Assembly (NCBI GenBank): GCA_900163555.1
Contig: FUHX01000073.1
Span: 1 to 64,000, forward strand
Direction of reading: 5' to 3'
Length of the DNA stretch: 64,000 bases
From: Actinomycetales bacterium JB111
GTDB lineage: Bacteria > Actinomycetota > Actinomycetes > Actinomycetales > Actinomycetaceae
This document shows, piece by piece, positions 38,953-48,794 of this stretch. The notes under the pieces were generated by a model, which saw nothing but the letters and a program-made list of their open reading frames with translations, searched no databases and had not been told where the DNA came from. The position numbers were made by a program, and so were the translations under genes. Position 1 is the stretch's first letter. Every line of letters begins with the position of its first letter.

Positions 38953-41126
38953 CGGACCACCGCCAGGACGTGCGCCATGCGCTCCGACGGCGACAGCCGC
39001 ACGTACGGATGCGCCCCCCACGTGTACACGGCGCCGTCGAGCTCGTCGCGCACCGTGATCGTCTCGCCGGCCGCCTCGTCGATGTCGAGGCCGAGGGCGG
39101 CGAGGTCGAGGTCCACGATGCCGTCGCGGGTCGTGTACGGGTCGAGGTTCGCGACGACGATGACCGTGTCGGCCTCGCCCGTCGGCGACTGCTCGGCCGG
39201 CAGGTGACGCGAGAACGCGAGGAGCGTGTCGCTCGAGGTGCCGTGGACGGCCACGTTGCGCAGGCGGCGCAGGGCCGGGTGGGCGTTGCGGGCGGCGTTC
39301 AGGCTCCGCAGCAGCGGCGCGATGCCCCGGACCTCGTCCTGGCTGTGGTCGCGCGGCTTGTACTCGTACTTCTCGTTGTCGACCTGCTCCTCGGCGCCGG
39401 GGCGCGGCACGTTCTCGACGAGCTCGTACCCGCTGTAGATGCCCCACGTGGGCGCGCCGGTCGCCGCGAGCACGGCGCGCACGGCGAAGGCCGCGGCCCC
39501 GCCCTGCTGCATGTAGGGGGTGAGGATGTCGTGCGTGGTCGGCCAGAACGCGGGCCGCATGTGCGTCGACGTCTCGTACGCCGTCTCGAGCAGGTACTCC
39601 TGGAGCTCCTCCTTCGTGGTGCGCCAGGTGAAGTACGTGTAGCTCTGGTGGAAGCCGACCGCGCCGAGGGTACGCATCATCGCCGGGCGCGTGAACGCCT
39701 CGGACAGGAAGACGACGTCCGGGTGGTCCGCGCGGACGTCGGCGATGATCCGCTGCCAGAAGTCCAGCGGCTTCGTGTGCGGGTTGTCGACGCGGAAGAG
39801 CGTGACCCCGTGGTCGATCCAGACCTGCAGGACGTCCCGCACGGCGGCGTAGATCCCGTCCGGGTCGTTGTCGAAGTTCAGCGGGTAGATGTCCTGGTAC
39901 TTCTTCGGCGGGTTCTCGGCGAACGCGATCGTGCCGTCCGCGCGGGTCGTGAACCACTCCGGGTGGGACCTCACCCACGGGTGGTCCGGGGAGGCCTGGA
40001 GAGCGACGTCGAGCGCGACCTCCATGCCGAGCTCGCGCGCCCGGGCCACGAAGTGGTCGAGGTCGTCGAAGCTGCCGAGGTCGGGGTGGATCGCGTCGTG
40101 GCCGCCGTCGGGCGAGCCGATGCCGTACGGGGAGCCCGGGTCGCCCTCGAGCGCGGTCAGCGTGTTGTTGCGGCCCTTGCGGTTGGTCAGGCCGATCGGG
40201 TGGATCGGGGTCAGGTACACGACGTCGAAACCCAGGTCCGCGATCCGGTCCAGGTCGGCCTCGGCCGTCCGCAGGGTGCCGGACACCATCGCGCCGCCGA
40301 CCGGGTCGCGGTAGGCGCCGATCGACCGCGGGAAGATCTCGTACCAGGCGCCCACCAGCGCCCGCTCGCGGTCCACCTGCAGCGGGTAGTCCGCCGACGG
40401 CGAGAGCATGTCCCGCAGCGGGGTACGGGCAAGCGCCGCCGTGACGGCGTCGGAGGTGGCGCGGGCCATGGCCTCGGCAGCGCCGAGCGACGGGTCGCCG
40501 AGCGCGTCGATCGCCGACCGCAGGGCGGCCGCGTCGTCGTCGGGCATGGCCTCGGCCGCCCGGGCGAGGACGAGCGCGCCCTCGGCGCGCATGAGGTCGA
40601 CGTCGACCCCCGCCTCGATCTTCACGGTCGCGTCGTGGACCCACGTGCCGACGGCGTCCGACCAGCCCTCGACGCGGAACGTCCAGTCGCCCGGGGCGTC
40701 GGGCGTCACCCACGCCTCGAGGCGGTCGAGCCCCGGCGCGATGTCCGTCATCCGGGTGGTCGAGTGGACCGAGCCGTCGGGGCGGACGAGCACGGCGCTC
40801 GCGCCGAGGAGGTCGTGCCCCTCGCGGAAGACGGTCGCGCGGACCGGCTGCGCCTCGCCGACGGTCGCCTTGGCGGGCCACCGCCCGTCCTCGATCACGG
40901 GGTAGACCTCGACGACCGGGATGCGGCCGACCGGCGCGAAGGGCGCCGGGGCAGGCGGGCGGGCGGATGCCGGCCAGGGCGTCAGGCTCGGCCGCGCGGC
41001 CGGCTCGGGGGCCCGGTCCCGTGTCGGTTCCGGGCCCCGGTCCTGCCGGGCGCGGGCGTCTGCGGGCGCTCCGGCCTCGCGGGAGGCGGGTACGTGTGTC
41101 GGCGTACGCGGCTTCTTCGGGCTCAC
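38949..41126 (-). CDS. glgE: Alpha-1,4-glucan:maltose-1-phosphate maltosyltransferase
   Basis: GlgE adds maltosyl units from maltose 1-phosphate to alpha-glucans. This copy has 725 residues. About 65 low-complexity Pro/Ala/Arg residues are followed by an N-terminal beta-sandwich domain ([20 protein letters not shown]). The GH13_3 core has [22 protein letters not shown], nucleophile Asp in [11 protein letters not shown] and acid Glu in [11 protein letters not shown]. The GTG start has a TAGGTT -10 box 6 bases upstream on the minus strand, so the message is probably leaderless. It is the first gene of the operon and is divergent from glgP. Confidence 0.95.
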   Translation of the reverse strand: MSPKKPRTPTHVPASREAGAPADARARQDRGPEPTRDRAPEPAARPSLTPWPASARPPAPAPFAPVGRIPVVEVYPVIEDGRWPAKATVGEAQPVRATVFREGHDLLGASAVLVRPDGSVHSTTRMTDIAPGLDRLEAWVTPDAPGDWTFRVEGWSDAVGTWVHDATVKIEAGVDVDLMRAEGALVLARAAEAMPDDDAAALRSAIDALGDPSLGAAEAMARATSDAVTAALARTPLRDMLSPSADYPLQVDRERALVGAWYEIFPRSIGAYRDPVGGAMVSGTLRTAEADLDRIADLGFDVVYLTPIHPIGLTNRKGRNNTLTALEGDPGSPYGIGSPDGGHDAIHPDLGSFDDLDHFVARARELGMEVALDVALQASPDHPWVRSHPEWFTTRADGTIAFAENPPKKYQDIYPLNFDNDPDGIYAAVRDVLQVWIDHGVTLFRVDNPHTKPLDFWQRIIADVRADHPDVVFLSEAFTRPAMMRTLGAVGFHQSYTYFTWRTTKEELQEYLLETAYETSTHMRPAFWPTTHDILTPYMQQGGAAAFAVRAVLAATGAPTWGIYSGYELVENVPRPGAEEQVDNEKYEYKPRDHSQDEVRGIAPLLRSLNAARNAHPALRRLRNVAVHGTSSDTLLAFSRHLPAEQSPTGEADTVIVVANLDPYTTRDGIVDLDLAALGLDIDEAAGETITVRDELDGAVYTWGAHPYVRLSPSERMAHVLAVVR

Positions 41127-41132
41127 GCACTC

Positions 41133-41138
41133 AACCTA
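41133..41138 (-). promoter_or_regulatory. -10 box of the glgE-treS-mak::glgB operon
   Basis: On the minus strand TAGGTT (TANNNT) ends 6 bases before the glgE GTG. It shares a 158-base divergent region with the glgP promoter, so the two directions could be co-regulated. Confidence 0.5.
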
Positions 41139-41270
41139 ACCGTTTCGCGTCCGCTGTGAGGTGCGACGCAGTCGATGGACGCCCGGTGTCCACGACGGGG
41201 TGGCCGGGCCGGATCGGGAGACGGCGCGCACGCCCGCTTGCAATCGGACAGAAACACGTCAATGTGCCGC

Positions 41271-41276
41271 TAGGCT
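41271..41276 (+). promoter_or_regulatory. -10 box for leaderless glgP transcript
   Basis: TAGGCT ends 8 bases before the glgP GTG. It faces away from the glgE promoter about 130 bases to the left. Confidence 0.5.
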
Positions 41277-41284
41277 CTCCCCCT

Positions 41285-43867
41285 GTGAGAGCCATCCGCC
41301 GTTTCACGGTCCGCACCGTCCTGCCCGACGCGCTTGCCCCGCTCGACGAGCTCGCCACCAACCTGAGGTGGTGCTGGCACGAGCCGACGCGCGCGCTGTT
41401 CGAGTCCCTCGACCCGGAGCTCTGGGCGACCGTCCGCCGTGACCCGATCGCCCTGCTCGGCGCGCTCGGCCGCGCCCGGCTCGAGGAGCTGGCCGCCGAC
41501 GCGGACCTCGTCGCCCGCGTGGCCGACCTCGGCGCCGACCTCGACACCTACCTCGCGGAGCCGAAGTGGTTCCAGGACGAGGGGCCCGAGGACAAGCCGG
41601 CGGCGATCGCCTACTTCTCCGCCGAGTACGGCATCACCCACGTGCTGCCCCAGTACTCGGGCGGCCTTGGCATCCTCGCCGGGGACCACCTGAAGTCCGC
41701 GTCCGACCTCGGCGTGCCGATCATCGGCGTCGGGCTCCTGTACGGCGCCGGCTACTTCAAGCAGTCGCTGACCCGCGAGGGCTGGCAGCACGAGACCTAC
41801 CCGCTCATCGACCCGGACAACCTGCCGCTGTCGCTCCTGCGCGAGGCGGACGGCACCCCCGCGCGCGTCGAGCTCTCCCTGCCCGGCGGCCGCGTGCTGC
41901 GCGCCCAGGTATGGATCGCCCAGGTCGGCCGCGTGCCGCTGCTCCTGCTGGACTCGAACATCCCGGACAACGACGAGGGCCAGCGCAAGGTCACCGACCG
42001 CCTGTACGGCGGCTCGGCCGAGCACCGCCTCGAGCAGGAGCTCCTGCTCGGCATGGGCGGCGTGCGTGCGGTGCGCCTGTACTCGCGCATCACCGGCGGG
42101 CCGGCCCCGGAGGTCTACCACTGCAACGAGGGCCACGCCGGCTTCCTCGCCGTCGAGCGTATCCGCGAGCTCGTCCAGGGCGAGGGGCTGTCCTTCGGCG
42201 CCGCGCTCGAGTCCGTCCGCGCCGCGACCGTCTTCACCACGCACACCCCCGTTCCCGCCGGCATCGACCGGTTCAGCAAGGAGCTCGTGGCCCGCTACTT
42301 CGGTGGCGACTCCGCGATCGAGGGCGTCTCGCTCGAGGACGTCCTCGCGCTCGGCGCCGAGGACTTCGACGGCGGCAACCCCGAGGTCTACAACATGGCG
42401 GTCATGGGCCTGCGCGTCGCGCGCAGGGCGAACGGCGTCGCCCAGCTGCACGGGAAGGTCTCCCGCGGCATGTTCTCCGACCTGTGGCCCGGGTTCGACA
42501 CCTCCGAGGTGCCGATCACGTCCGTCACGAACGGCATGCACGGGCCCACCTGGGTCGACGCCGACTTCGCGGCCAAGGCCACCGAGCGTCTCGGCGAGCG
42601 CGCGCTGACCTTCGGCGAGGGCTGGGACCGCACCGAGGCCGAGGGCGGGTTCTCCGACGCCGAGCTGTGGGAGTTCCGCGGCCAGCTGCGCGGCCGCCTG
42701 GTCGACGCCGCCCGCCGGCGCGTGCGGAAGTCCTGGCTCGACCGCGGCGCGTCCCCGGCCGAGCTCGGCTGGACCGCCGACGCGCTCGGCAAGGACATCC
42801 TCACGATCGGCTTCGCGCGGCGCGTGCCGACATACAAGCGCCTCACCCTCATGCTCAAGGACCCGGAGCGCCTGACCCGCCTGCTCACGGACCCCGAGCG
42901 CCCCATCCAGATCGTCGTGGCAGGCAAGTCGCACCCCGACGACGAGCCCGGCGTCGGGCTCATCCAGAAGTTCGTCTCGTTCGCCGACCAGGCGGGCGTG
43001 CGCGAGCGCATCGTGTTCCTGCCGAACTACGACATCGAGATGGCCCAGACGCTCATGCCGGGCTGCGACGTGTGGCTGAACAACCCGCTGCGCCCGCTCG
43101 AGGCCTCGGGCACGTCCGGCATGAAGTGCGCGATCAACGGCGCGCTCAACCTGTCCATCCTCGACGGCTGGTGGGACGAGATGTACGACGGCGTCAACGG
43201 CTGGGCGATCCCCACCGCCGACGGCGTCGAGGACGTCGAGCACCGCGACAACCTCGAGGCGGCGGCGCTGTACGACCTGCTCGAGAACGTCGTCGTCCCG
43301 CGGTTCTACGACCGCGACGAGCGCGGCGTGCCCTCCCACTGGGTCGAGCAGATGCGGCACACGCTGTCCACCCTCGGCCCGAAGGTCCAGGCCACGCGCA
43401 TGGTCCGCGACTACGTCGAGCAGCTCTACACGCCGGTCGCGGTCGCGGGCCGCGCGCTGAACGGCTCCGACGCCTTCCGCGGCGCGAACGAGCTGGCCGG
43501 CTGGAAGGCGAAGGTCCGGGGCGCCTGGGACGGCGTCCGCGTCGAGTCCGTCGACGCCTCGGGCGTCCCCGACGTCGTCAAGGTCGGCGAGTCGATCCGG
43601 GTGGCCGTGACGGCCTCCCTCGGCGAGCTGGACGCGACGGACGTCGAGGTGCAGGTCGTCGCCGGCCGGGTCGACGACGACGACGAGCTCACCGACCTCA
43701 CGGTCACCGCGCTCGCCCACGAGGGCACCTCGGGCGGCCACCACCGCTTCAGCGGCGAGATCGCGCTCGAGACCTCCGGCGCGTTCGGGTACGCCGTCCG
43801 CGTGGTCCCGCAGCACCGCCTGCTCGACGGCGTCACGGAGCTCGGTCTGGCGGCCGCCTCGGCGTAA
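41285..43867 (+). CDS. glgP: Alpha-glucan (glycogen) phosphorylase
   Basis: This 860-residue PLP enzyme releases glucose 1-phosphate from alpha-1,4-glucans. It is the long form with an N-terminal DUF3417 domain (DELATNLRWCWHEPTRALFE). The core contains AYFSAEYGI, the QYSGGLGILAGDHLKSASDL segment split across the active site, and the PLP lysine in EASGTSGMKCAINGALN. The last 130 residues are a separate beta-rich domain. The GTG is the only start next to the -10 box, and the frame is open upstream only as a shadow of glgE. Its divergence from glgE pairs synthesis with breakdown. Confidence 0.95.
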   Translation: MRAIRRFTVRTVLPDALAPLDELATNLRWCWHEPTRALFESLDPELWATVRRDPIALLGALGRARLEELAADADLVARVADLGADLDTYLAEPKWFQDEGPEDKPAAIAYFSAEYGITHVLPQYSGGLGILAGDHLKSASDLGVPIIGVGLLYGAGYFKQSLTREGWQHETYPLIDPDNLPLSLLREADGTPARVELSLPGGRVLRAQVWIAQVGRVPLLLLDSNIPDNDEGQRKVTDRLYGGSAEHRLEQELLLGMGGVRAVRLYSRITGGPAPEVYHCNEGHAGFLAVERIRELVQGEGLSFGAALESVRAATVFTTHTPVPAGIDRFSKELVARYFGGDSAIEGVSLEDVLALGAEDFDGGNPEVYNMAVMGLRVARRANGVAQLHGKVSRGMFSDLWPGFDTSEVPITSVTNGMHGPTWVDADFAAKATERLGERALTFGEGWDRTEAEGGFSDAELWEFRGQLRGRLVDAARRRVRKSWLDRGASPAELGWTADALGKDILTIGFARRVPTYKRLTLMLKDPERLTRLLTDPERPIQIVVAGKSHPDDEPGVGLIQKFVSFADQAGVRERIVFLPNYDIEMAQTLMPGCDVWLNNPLRPLEASGTSGMKCAINGALNLSILDGWWDEMYDGVNGWAIPTADGVEDVEHRDNLEAAALYDLLENVVVPRFYDRDERGVPSHWVEQMRHTLSTLGPKVQATRMVRDYVEQLYTPVAVAGRALNGSDAFRGANELAGWKAKVRGAWDGVRVESVDASGVPDVVKVGESIRVAVTASLGELDATDVEVQVVAGRVDDDDELTDLTVTALAHEGTSGGHHRFSGEIALETSGAFGYAVRVVPQHRLLDGVTELGLAAASA

Positions 43868-43897
43868 GGCCCACGACCTCGCGGTGGTTGTGCGGCG

Positions 43898-44989
43898 TCA
43901 GTAGTCCATCTGCATGGCGGTGCGCACGTCCGCCAGGGTGGACTCGGCGATCTCGTTCGCCCGGGCGTTGCCCTCGGCGAGCACGCGGCGCAGCTCGGCC
44001 GGGTCGGCCGCGAAGGTGGCGCGGCGCTCGCGGATCGGGGCGAGGTACTCGTTGACGGCCTCGGTGACGAGCGCCTTCAGGCCGCCGCCGCCGGCGTCCC
44101 CGAGCTCCGCGGCCACGTCGGTCGGCTCGCGGCCTTGGCACAGGGCCGCGAGCTGCACGAGGTTCGAGACCTCGGGCCGGTTCGCGGGGTCGAACGTGAT
44201 GTGGCGGTCGGCGTCGGTGACGGCGCGCTTGATGATGCGGGCGGTCGTGTCGGCGTCCATGCCGATCTCGATCGTGTTGCCGCGCGACTTCGACATCTTG
44301 TGTCCGTCCATGCCGAGCAGCAGCGGCGTGGCGGACAGCAGGGCGTCGGCCTGCGGGAACACCGGCGCGTCCGGGACCGCGCGGCCGTAGCGCTCGTCGA
44401 AGCGGCGGGCGATGGTCCGCGTGACCTCGATGTGCGGGAGCTGGTCCTTGCCGACCGGCACGAGGTTCGCGCGGCAGAAGAGGATGTCCGCGGCCTGGTG
44501 CACCGGGAACGTGAGCATGAGCCCGCTCATCGGCCGGGTCAGGTTCGCGAGCTCGTCCTTCACGGTCGGGTTCCGCCGCAGCTCGGAGTCCGTCACGAGC
44601 GCGAGGAACGGCAGGATGAGCTGGTTGAGCGCCGGGATCGAGGAGTGCGTGAAGATCGTCGACCGCGCCGGGTCCAGGCCGATCGCGAGGTAGTCCGCGA
44701 GCACCGAGTCGACGCTGGCCTTGAGGTCGCCCACGCCGTCGCGGTCGTAGATCACCTGGTAGTCGGCGACGAGGATGAAGGACTCGATGCCGAGGTTCTG
44801 CAGGCGCACGCGGTTGGCCAGGGAGCCGAAGTAGTGGCCGATGTGCAGGTTGCCCGTGGGGCGGTCGCCCGTGAGCATGCGGTAGCGCTCGGGATGGACG
44901 GCCAGGTCGGCCTCGATCGCGTCGCTGCGTTCCTGGCTGCGGGCCAGCGTGGCGGAGTCGGTCTGCGGCTGCGGGTGCTCGTCGGTCAC
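43898..44989 (-). CDS. trpS: Tryptophan--tRNA ligase
   Basis: This 363-residue class I synthetase charges tRNA-Trp. The HIGH motif is in PTGNLHIGHYFGS and KMSKS in GMDGHKMSKSRGN. The tryptophan-pocket segments FPVHQAADIL and VPVGKDQLPH are present. The GTG start has TACCCT 8 bases upstream on the minus strand, so the message is probably leaderless. It is convergent with glgP and downstream of glgX, with a hairpin in between, which makes it an independent unit. Confidence 0.96.
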   Translation of the reverse strand: MTDEHPQPQTDSATLARSQERSDAIEADLAVHPERYRMLTGDRPTGNLHIGHYFGSLANRVRLQNLGIESFILVADYQVIYDRDGVGDLKASVDSVLADYLAIGLDPARSTIFTHSSIPALNQLILPFLALVTDSELRRNPTVKDELANLTRPMSGLMLTFPVHQAADILFCRANLVPVGKDQLPHIEVTRTIARRFDERYGRAVPDAPVFPQADALLSATPLLLGMDGHKMSKSRGNTIEIGMDADTTARIIKRAVTDADRHITFDPANRPEVSNLVQLAALCQGREPTDVAAELGDAGGGGLKALVTEAVNEYLAPIRERRATFAADPAELRRVLAEGNARANEIAESTLADVRTAMQMDY

Positions 44990-44997
44990 GGTGACCC

Positions 44998-45003
44998 AGG
45001 GTA
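44998..45003 (-). promoter_or_regulatory. -10 box for leaderless trpS transcript
   Basis: TACCCT on the minus strand matches TANNNT and ends 8 bases before the trpS GTG. Confidence 0.5.
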
Positions 45004-45009
45004 GTCGCC

Positions 45010-45046
45010 CCGACGACGACGCCCAGGCCCCGTCCGTCGTCGTCGG
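45010..45046 (-). terminator. Hairpin between glgX and trpS
   Basis: Perfect 12-base arms (45010-45021 and 45035-45046) enclose a 13-base loop. It lies after the glgX stop, in front of the trpS promoter on the same strand. Confidence 0.6.
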
Positions 45047-45067
45047 CCCGGGTGGGCGCGGACGCGG

Positions 45068-47389
45068 TCAGGCCCGGGGCAGCGAGGCCGCCCCGGTGCC
45101 CCCGCCGGGGGCGGCCGGGTCGGCGAGGTAGACGCGCATGGCCAGCGGGTCGAGCTGGACCGTCTCCCCGGGCGCCGCGGTGAGTGCCCACGGGTCTGTC
45201 ATGAGCTCGGCGTCCGCGAACGACGGCGACTCCCACTCCGAGGACCACGCGAGCTCGAGGTCGCGCCCGCGCCCGGTCGGCAGGGTGACCGTCGCGTAGT
45301 CGAGCGAGCTCGACAGGACGACGAGGACGTCCGCGGCCCTCCCGCCCCCCGAGCGGAACATCTGCAGCACGCGTGTGCCCGGGTCGTGCCAGGCGCCCTC
45401 GGTCATGACCTCGCCGTCCGCGCCGAGCCACACGAGGTCGGGGACGACGTCACCGTCGGCGACCGCGCCCGCGTACGCCGCGTCGGGGCGGAGGGTCTCG
45501 TGCGTGCGGCGCAGGGCGACCAGGTGCCGGGCGGTCGCCAGCAGGTCGCGCCGCCACGGCGTCATCCGCCAGTCCACCCAGGAGATGTCGTTGTCCTGGC
45601 AGTAGGAGTTGTTGTTGCCGCGCTGCGTGCGGCCGATCTCGTCGCCGGCCGTGATCATCGGGGTGCCGGCGGCGAGGACGAGGGTGCCGAGGAGGTTGCG
45701 CAGGGAGCGCCGGCGCAGCGGCATGATGTCGGCCGCGGGGGAGTCGGCGTCGATCGGCCCCTCCGCCCCGTGGTTCCAGGACAGGTTGTTGTCCGTGCCG
45801 TCGCGGTTGCCCTCGAGGTTCGCCTCGTTGTGCTTGTGCTGGTAGGACACGAGGTCCGCGAGCGTGAAGCCGTCGTGGGCGGTCACGTAGTTGATCGAGG
45901 CCTTGGGCCCGCGGCCGCCGCCACCCGCGCCGGGGCCGAACAGGTCGGCCGAGCCGGCCAGCCGGGTCGCGAGGTCGCGGACGTCGCTGCGCGGCTCGCC
46001 GTCGGCCGCCGCGGCCGGGTCGGCGAGCCAGTACGTCCGCACCGCGTCCCGGAAGCGGTCGTTCCACTCGGTGAACGGGGGCCGGAACTGGCCGGTCCGC
46101 CAGCCGTCGTGGCCGAGGTCCCACGGCTCGGCGACGTGCTTGACCTCGCGCAGGACCGGGTCGGTCGCGAGCGCGACGAGGAACGGGTGGCTCGGCGAGA
46201 AGTGCGCGCCCCCGCGGCCGAGGGTGACGGCCAGGTCGTAGCGGAACCCGTCCACCCCGACCTCCTCGACCCAGTAGCGCAGGGAGTCCAGGGCGAGACG
46301 GACGACCTCGGTGTGGTCGAAGTCGAGCGTGTTGCCGCAGCCGGTGGTGTCGACGAGCCGGCCAGGGTCGTCCGGGTCGCTCAGGTAGTAGCTGGCGGAG
46401 TCGATCCCGCGCAGCGAGACCGTCGGCCCGCCGTTCCCGCCCTCGCACGAGTGGTTGTAGACGACGTCGAGGAGGACCTCGATGCCGGCCGCGTGCAGGA
46501 GGGCGACCATGCCCTTGACCTCGTCGAGCACGGCGCCCGGCCCCGCCCGCCGGGCGGCCTCGGTCGCGTACGACGGCTCCGGCGCGAACCAGCCGAGCGT
46601 GTTGTAGCCCCAGTAGTTGGTCAGGCCGAGCCCGGTCAGGTGCGGCTCGTCCATCTTCGCGTGGATGGGGAGCAGCTCGATCGCGCTGACGCCGAGCTCG
46701 GTGAGGTGGTCGATCGTGGCCGGGTGGGCGAGCCCCGCGTACGTGCCCCGCAGGTGCGCGGGCACGCCCGGCAGCCGCATCGTCAGCCCCCGCACGTGGG
46801 CCTCGTAGATGACCGTGTCGCGCCACCGGGTGCGCGGCGGCGCCACCGCGCCGTCGAACGAGTCGTCGACGACGACGCCGAGCGCCGCGTCCGCGAGCGA
46901 GTCCCGGTCGTCCGGGGTGGCGGAGTCGCCGGCGAGGGTGTCGTCCACCCGGTGCCCGTACAGGGCGGGGGTGAGACGGGGCGAGCCGTCGACGGCCCGC
47001 GCGTACGGGTCGAGGAGGAGCTTGGCGGGGTTGTGCCGGTGGCCGGCGGCCGGGTCCCAGGGCCCGTGCACGCGGATGCCGTACCTCTCGCCCGCGCGGA
47101 CGCCGGGGATGTGCCCGCTCCACGCCTCCAGCACGGGGCCGGCGAGCGACCAGCGCCGCTCGGTCCGGGTGCCGTCGGGGGCCTCGTCGACGAGGCAGAG
47201 GTCCACGCGCGTGGCGTGGGCCGCGAAGACCACGACGTCGACGCCGTCGCCCGCGAGGTGGACGCCGCGGCGCCTCGGGCGCGTGGCCGGGGAGGCGACG
47301 GGCCGGGGTCCGGGGTCCGAGTAGACCGGGCTCCGTCGCGGGTCGGTGGTGGTGGGTCGGGCGTCGTGCACCGGTCCATCCAACAGCAT
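45068..47389 (-). CDS. glgX: Glycogen debranching enzyme (GlgX/TreX type)
   Basis: This 773-residue isoamylase-type GH13 enzyme cuts alpha-1,6 branches left after phosphorylase action. An N-terminal CBM48 region (VVVFAAHATRVDLCL, RYGIRVHGPWDP, FNPAK-like HNPAKLLLDPYA) precedes the catalytic barrel. The barrel has DVVYNHSCEG, nucleophile Asp in VDGFRYDLAV, Glu in VAEPWDLG, TAHDGFTLADLV and the GNNNSYCQDN loop. The first 40 residues are low-complexity and the true start is uncertain: ATG 47389 is used here and GTG at 47371 is an alternative. It supports the nearby glgP and the divergent cluster but has its own promoter region, shared with the desulfurase gene. Confidence 0.92.
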   Translation of the reverse strand: MLLDGPVHDARPTTTDPRRSPVYSDPGPRPVASPATRPRRRGVHLAGDGVDVVVFAAHATRVDLCLVDEAPDGTRTERRWSLAGPVLEAWSGHIPGVRAGERYGIRVHGPWDPAAGHRHNPAKLLLDPYARAVDGSPRLTPALYGHRVDDTLAGDSATPDDRDSLADAALGVVVDDSFDGAVAPPRTRWRDTVIYEAHVRGLTMRLPGVPAHLRGTYAGLAHPATIDHLTELGVSAIELLPIHAKMDEPHLTGLGLTNYWGYNTLGWFAPEPSYATEAARRAGPGAVLDEVKGMVALLHAAGIEVLLDVVYNHSCEGGNGGPTVSLRGIDSASYYLSDPDDPGRLVDTTGCGNTLDFDHTEVVRLALDSLRYWVEEVGVDGFRYDLAVTLGRGGAHFSPSHPFLVALATDPVLREVKHVAEPWDLGHDGWRTGQFRPPFTEWNDRFRDAVRTYWLADPAAAADGEPRSDVRDLATRLAGSADLFGPGAGGGGRGPKASINYVTAHDGFTLADLVSYQHKHNEANLEGNRDGTDNNLSWNHGAEGPIDADSPAADIMPLRRRSLRNLLGTLVLAAGTPMITAGDEIGRTQRGNNNSYCQDNDISWVDWRMTPWRRDLLATARHLVALRRTHETLRPDAAYAGAVADGDVVPDLVWLGADGEVMTEGAWHDPGTRVLQMFRSGGGRAADVLVVLSSSLDYATVTLPTGRGRDLELAWSSEWESPSFADAELMTDPWALTAAPGETVQLDPLAMRVYLADPAAPGGGTGAASLPRA

Positions 47390-47448
47390 GGGCGGACCGA
47401 GCGGTGCCGGGGCGGGTGGGCGGCGCGTCGGGGCGCCCGGCGCGGGCC

Positions 47449-47454
47449 TAGCCT
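47449..47454 (+). promoter_or_regulatory. -10 box for leaderless cysteine desulfurase transcript
   Basis: TAGCCT ends 7 bases before the GTG at 47462. The spacer GGAGGGC also contains a Shine-Dalgarno-like GGAGG, too close for normal use. Confidence 0.45.
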
Positions 47455-47461
47455 GGAGGGC

Positions 47462-48736
47462 GTGCGCCACTATCTCGATCACGCCGCGGGGACCGACGTG
47501 CGGCCGGAGGCGGCTGCCGCCCACGCGGAGGAGCTCGCCCGGCAGGTGGCGGGGGCCGGCAACCCGTCGTCGGGCCACGCGGCCGGGCGCGCGGCGCGGG
47601 CCCGCTGGGAGGAGGCCCGTGAGCGCATCGCGGCCGCGCTCGGCGCCGACTCCGCGGAGGTGATCCTCACGTCCGGCGCGACCGAGGCGGACACGCTGTG
47701 CGTCGTCGGGGCGGCGCGGGCCGCGCGGGCGGGCCGGCCGGGGGAGCCCGGCGGTGCGCGGGTGTCTGCGGGCGGGGGAGATGCGGCCGACGCGGACGCG
47801 CCGGTGGTCGCGTGCTCCGCCGTCGAGCACCCGGCGGTGATCACGGCCGTGCGGAACCTGCAGGCGGACGGGCTCGCGCGGGCCGAGATCCTCCCGGTCG
47901 GGGCCGACGGCCGGCTCCTTCTCCCGGCCGCCGCCGAGGCGATCGGGCGCCGCCCCGCGCTCGTCTCCGTGACGGCCGTGTGCCACGAGACGGGGGTCGT
48001 CCAGCCGGTCGAGGAGGTCGTGCGGCTCGCCCGCGAGGCGGCGGACCGGGAGCGCCCCCGCGGGGTGCCCGTGCACACCGACGCCTCCCAGGCGCTCGGC
48101 GTCCACCCCGTCAGCCTGCGCGGCCAGGACCTCGACGCCCTGACGATCGGCGGCCCGAAGATCGGCGCGCCGGTCGGCACCGGAGCACTCCTCGCCCGCC
48201 GCGACCTGGCGCTCGCCCCGGTCGGCGGGGGAGGCGCCCAGCAGCGGCAGGTCCGCTCCGGCACCCTCGACGTGGCCGGCGCCGTGGCGCTCGCGGTCGC
48301 GGTGGAGCTCGCGGTCGCCGACCGGGAGCGGACCGCCGAGCGGCTCGGCCGCCTGCGCGCCGAGCTCGTCTCGGGCATCGCCGGGCGGATCCCCGGACTG
48401 CGTGTGACGGGCCCGGACCTCGACCGGCCCGAGTCCGTGGCCGTCAGCCCGGGGATCGTCCACGTCCGGATCCCCGGCGCGGACCCGGACGCCCTGCTCC
48501 TCGCCCTCGACGCGGCCGGCATCGACGCCTCCCCGGGCTCCGCGTGCACGACCGGCGTGCTCGGCGCGAGCGACGTCCTGCTCGCCATGGGTCTCAGCGA
48601 GTCCGACTCCCGCACCGGCCTGCGGCTGTCGATGGGCCGCACGACGACGCAGGAGGACGTCGCGGCCGTCGTCCGCGCCCTGCCCGAGGCGGCCCGCGCC
48701 GCCCGGGAGGTCGGCGCCATCGCCGGGCGGGCGTGA
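47462..48736 (+). CDS. Cysteine desulfurase (IscS/NifS-like)
   Basis: This 424-residue PLP enzyme takes sulfur from cysteine to form a persulfide. It has the N-terminal [17 protein letters not shown], the GATEADTLC segment, and the PLP lysine, which appears to be in [13 protein letters not shown] (an unusual form of the SxHK-GPxGxG motif). The catalytic cysteine is in SPGSACTTG. About 25 residues of Gly/Ala-rich insert lie near 95-115. The gene lies 50-60 bases ahead of mnmA, so it is probably the sulfur donor for tRNA 2-thiolation. Iron-sulfur assembly in actinobacteria normally uses SufS instead. Confidence 0.92.
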   Translation: MRHYLDHAAGTDVRPEAAAAHAEELARQVAGAGNPSSGHAAGRAARARWEEARERIAAALGADSAEVILTSGATEADTLCVVGAARAARAGRPGEPGGARVSAGGGDAADADAPVVACSAVEHPAVITAVRNLQADGLARAEILPVGADGRLLLPAAAEAIGRRPALVSVTAVCHETGVVQPVEEVVRLAREAADRERPRGVPVHTDASQALGVHPVSLRGQDLDALTIGGPKIGAPVGTGALLARRDLALAPVGGGGAQQRQVRSGTLDVAGAVALAVAVELAVADRERTAERLGRLRAELVSGIAGRIPGLRVTGPDLDRPESVAVSPGIVHVRIPGADPDALLLALDAAGIDASPGSACTTGVLGASDVLLAMGLSESDSRTGLRLSMGRTTTQEDVAAVVRALPEAARAAREVGAIAGRA

Positions 48737-48781
48737 CGCCTCTCGCGGCCCGACCACTCGCGGGCGGCCCCGGCCGCGGGT

Positions 48782-48787
48782 GACAAT
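48782..48787 (+). promoter_or_regulatory. -10-like box before mnmA
   Basis: GACAAT ends 7 bases before GTG 48795, the same arrangement as at the YbbN-like gene. It supports GTG 48795 as the real start over the ATG that lies inside this box. Confidence 0.4.
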
Positions 48788-48794
48788 GGCGGGC

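Noticed and set aside
36019-39207. A 1062-codon plus-strand frame across the treS/mak region
   Set aside because: It is antisense to two well-recognised enzymes and looks like reversed coding sequence rich in Arg, Val and Asp.
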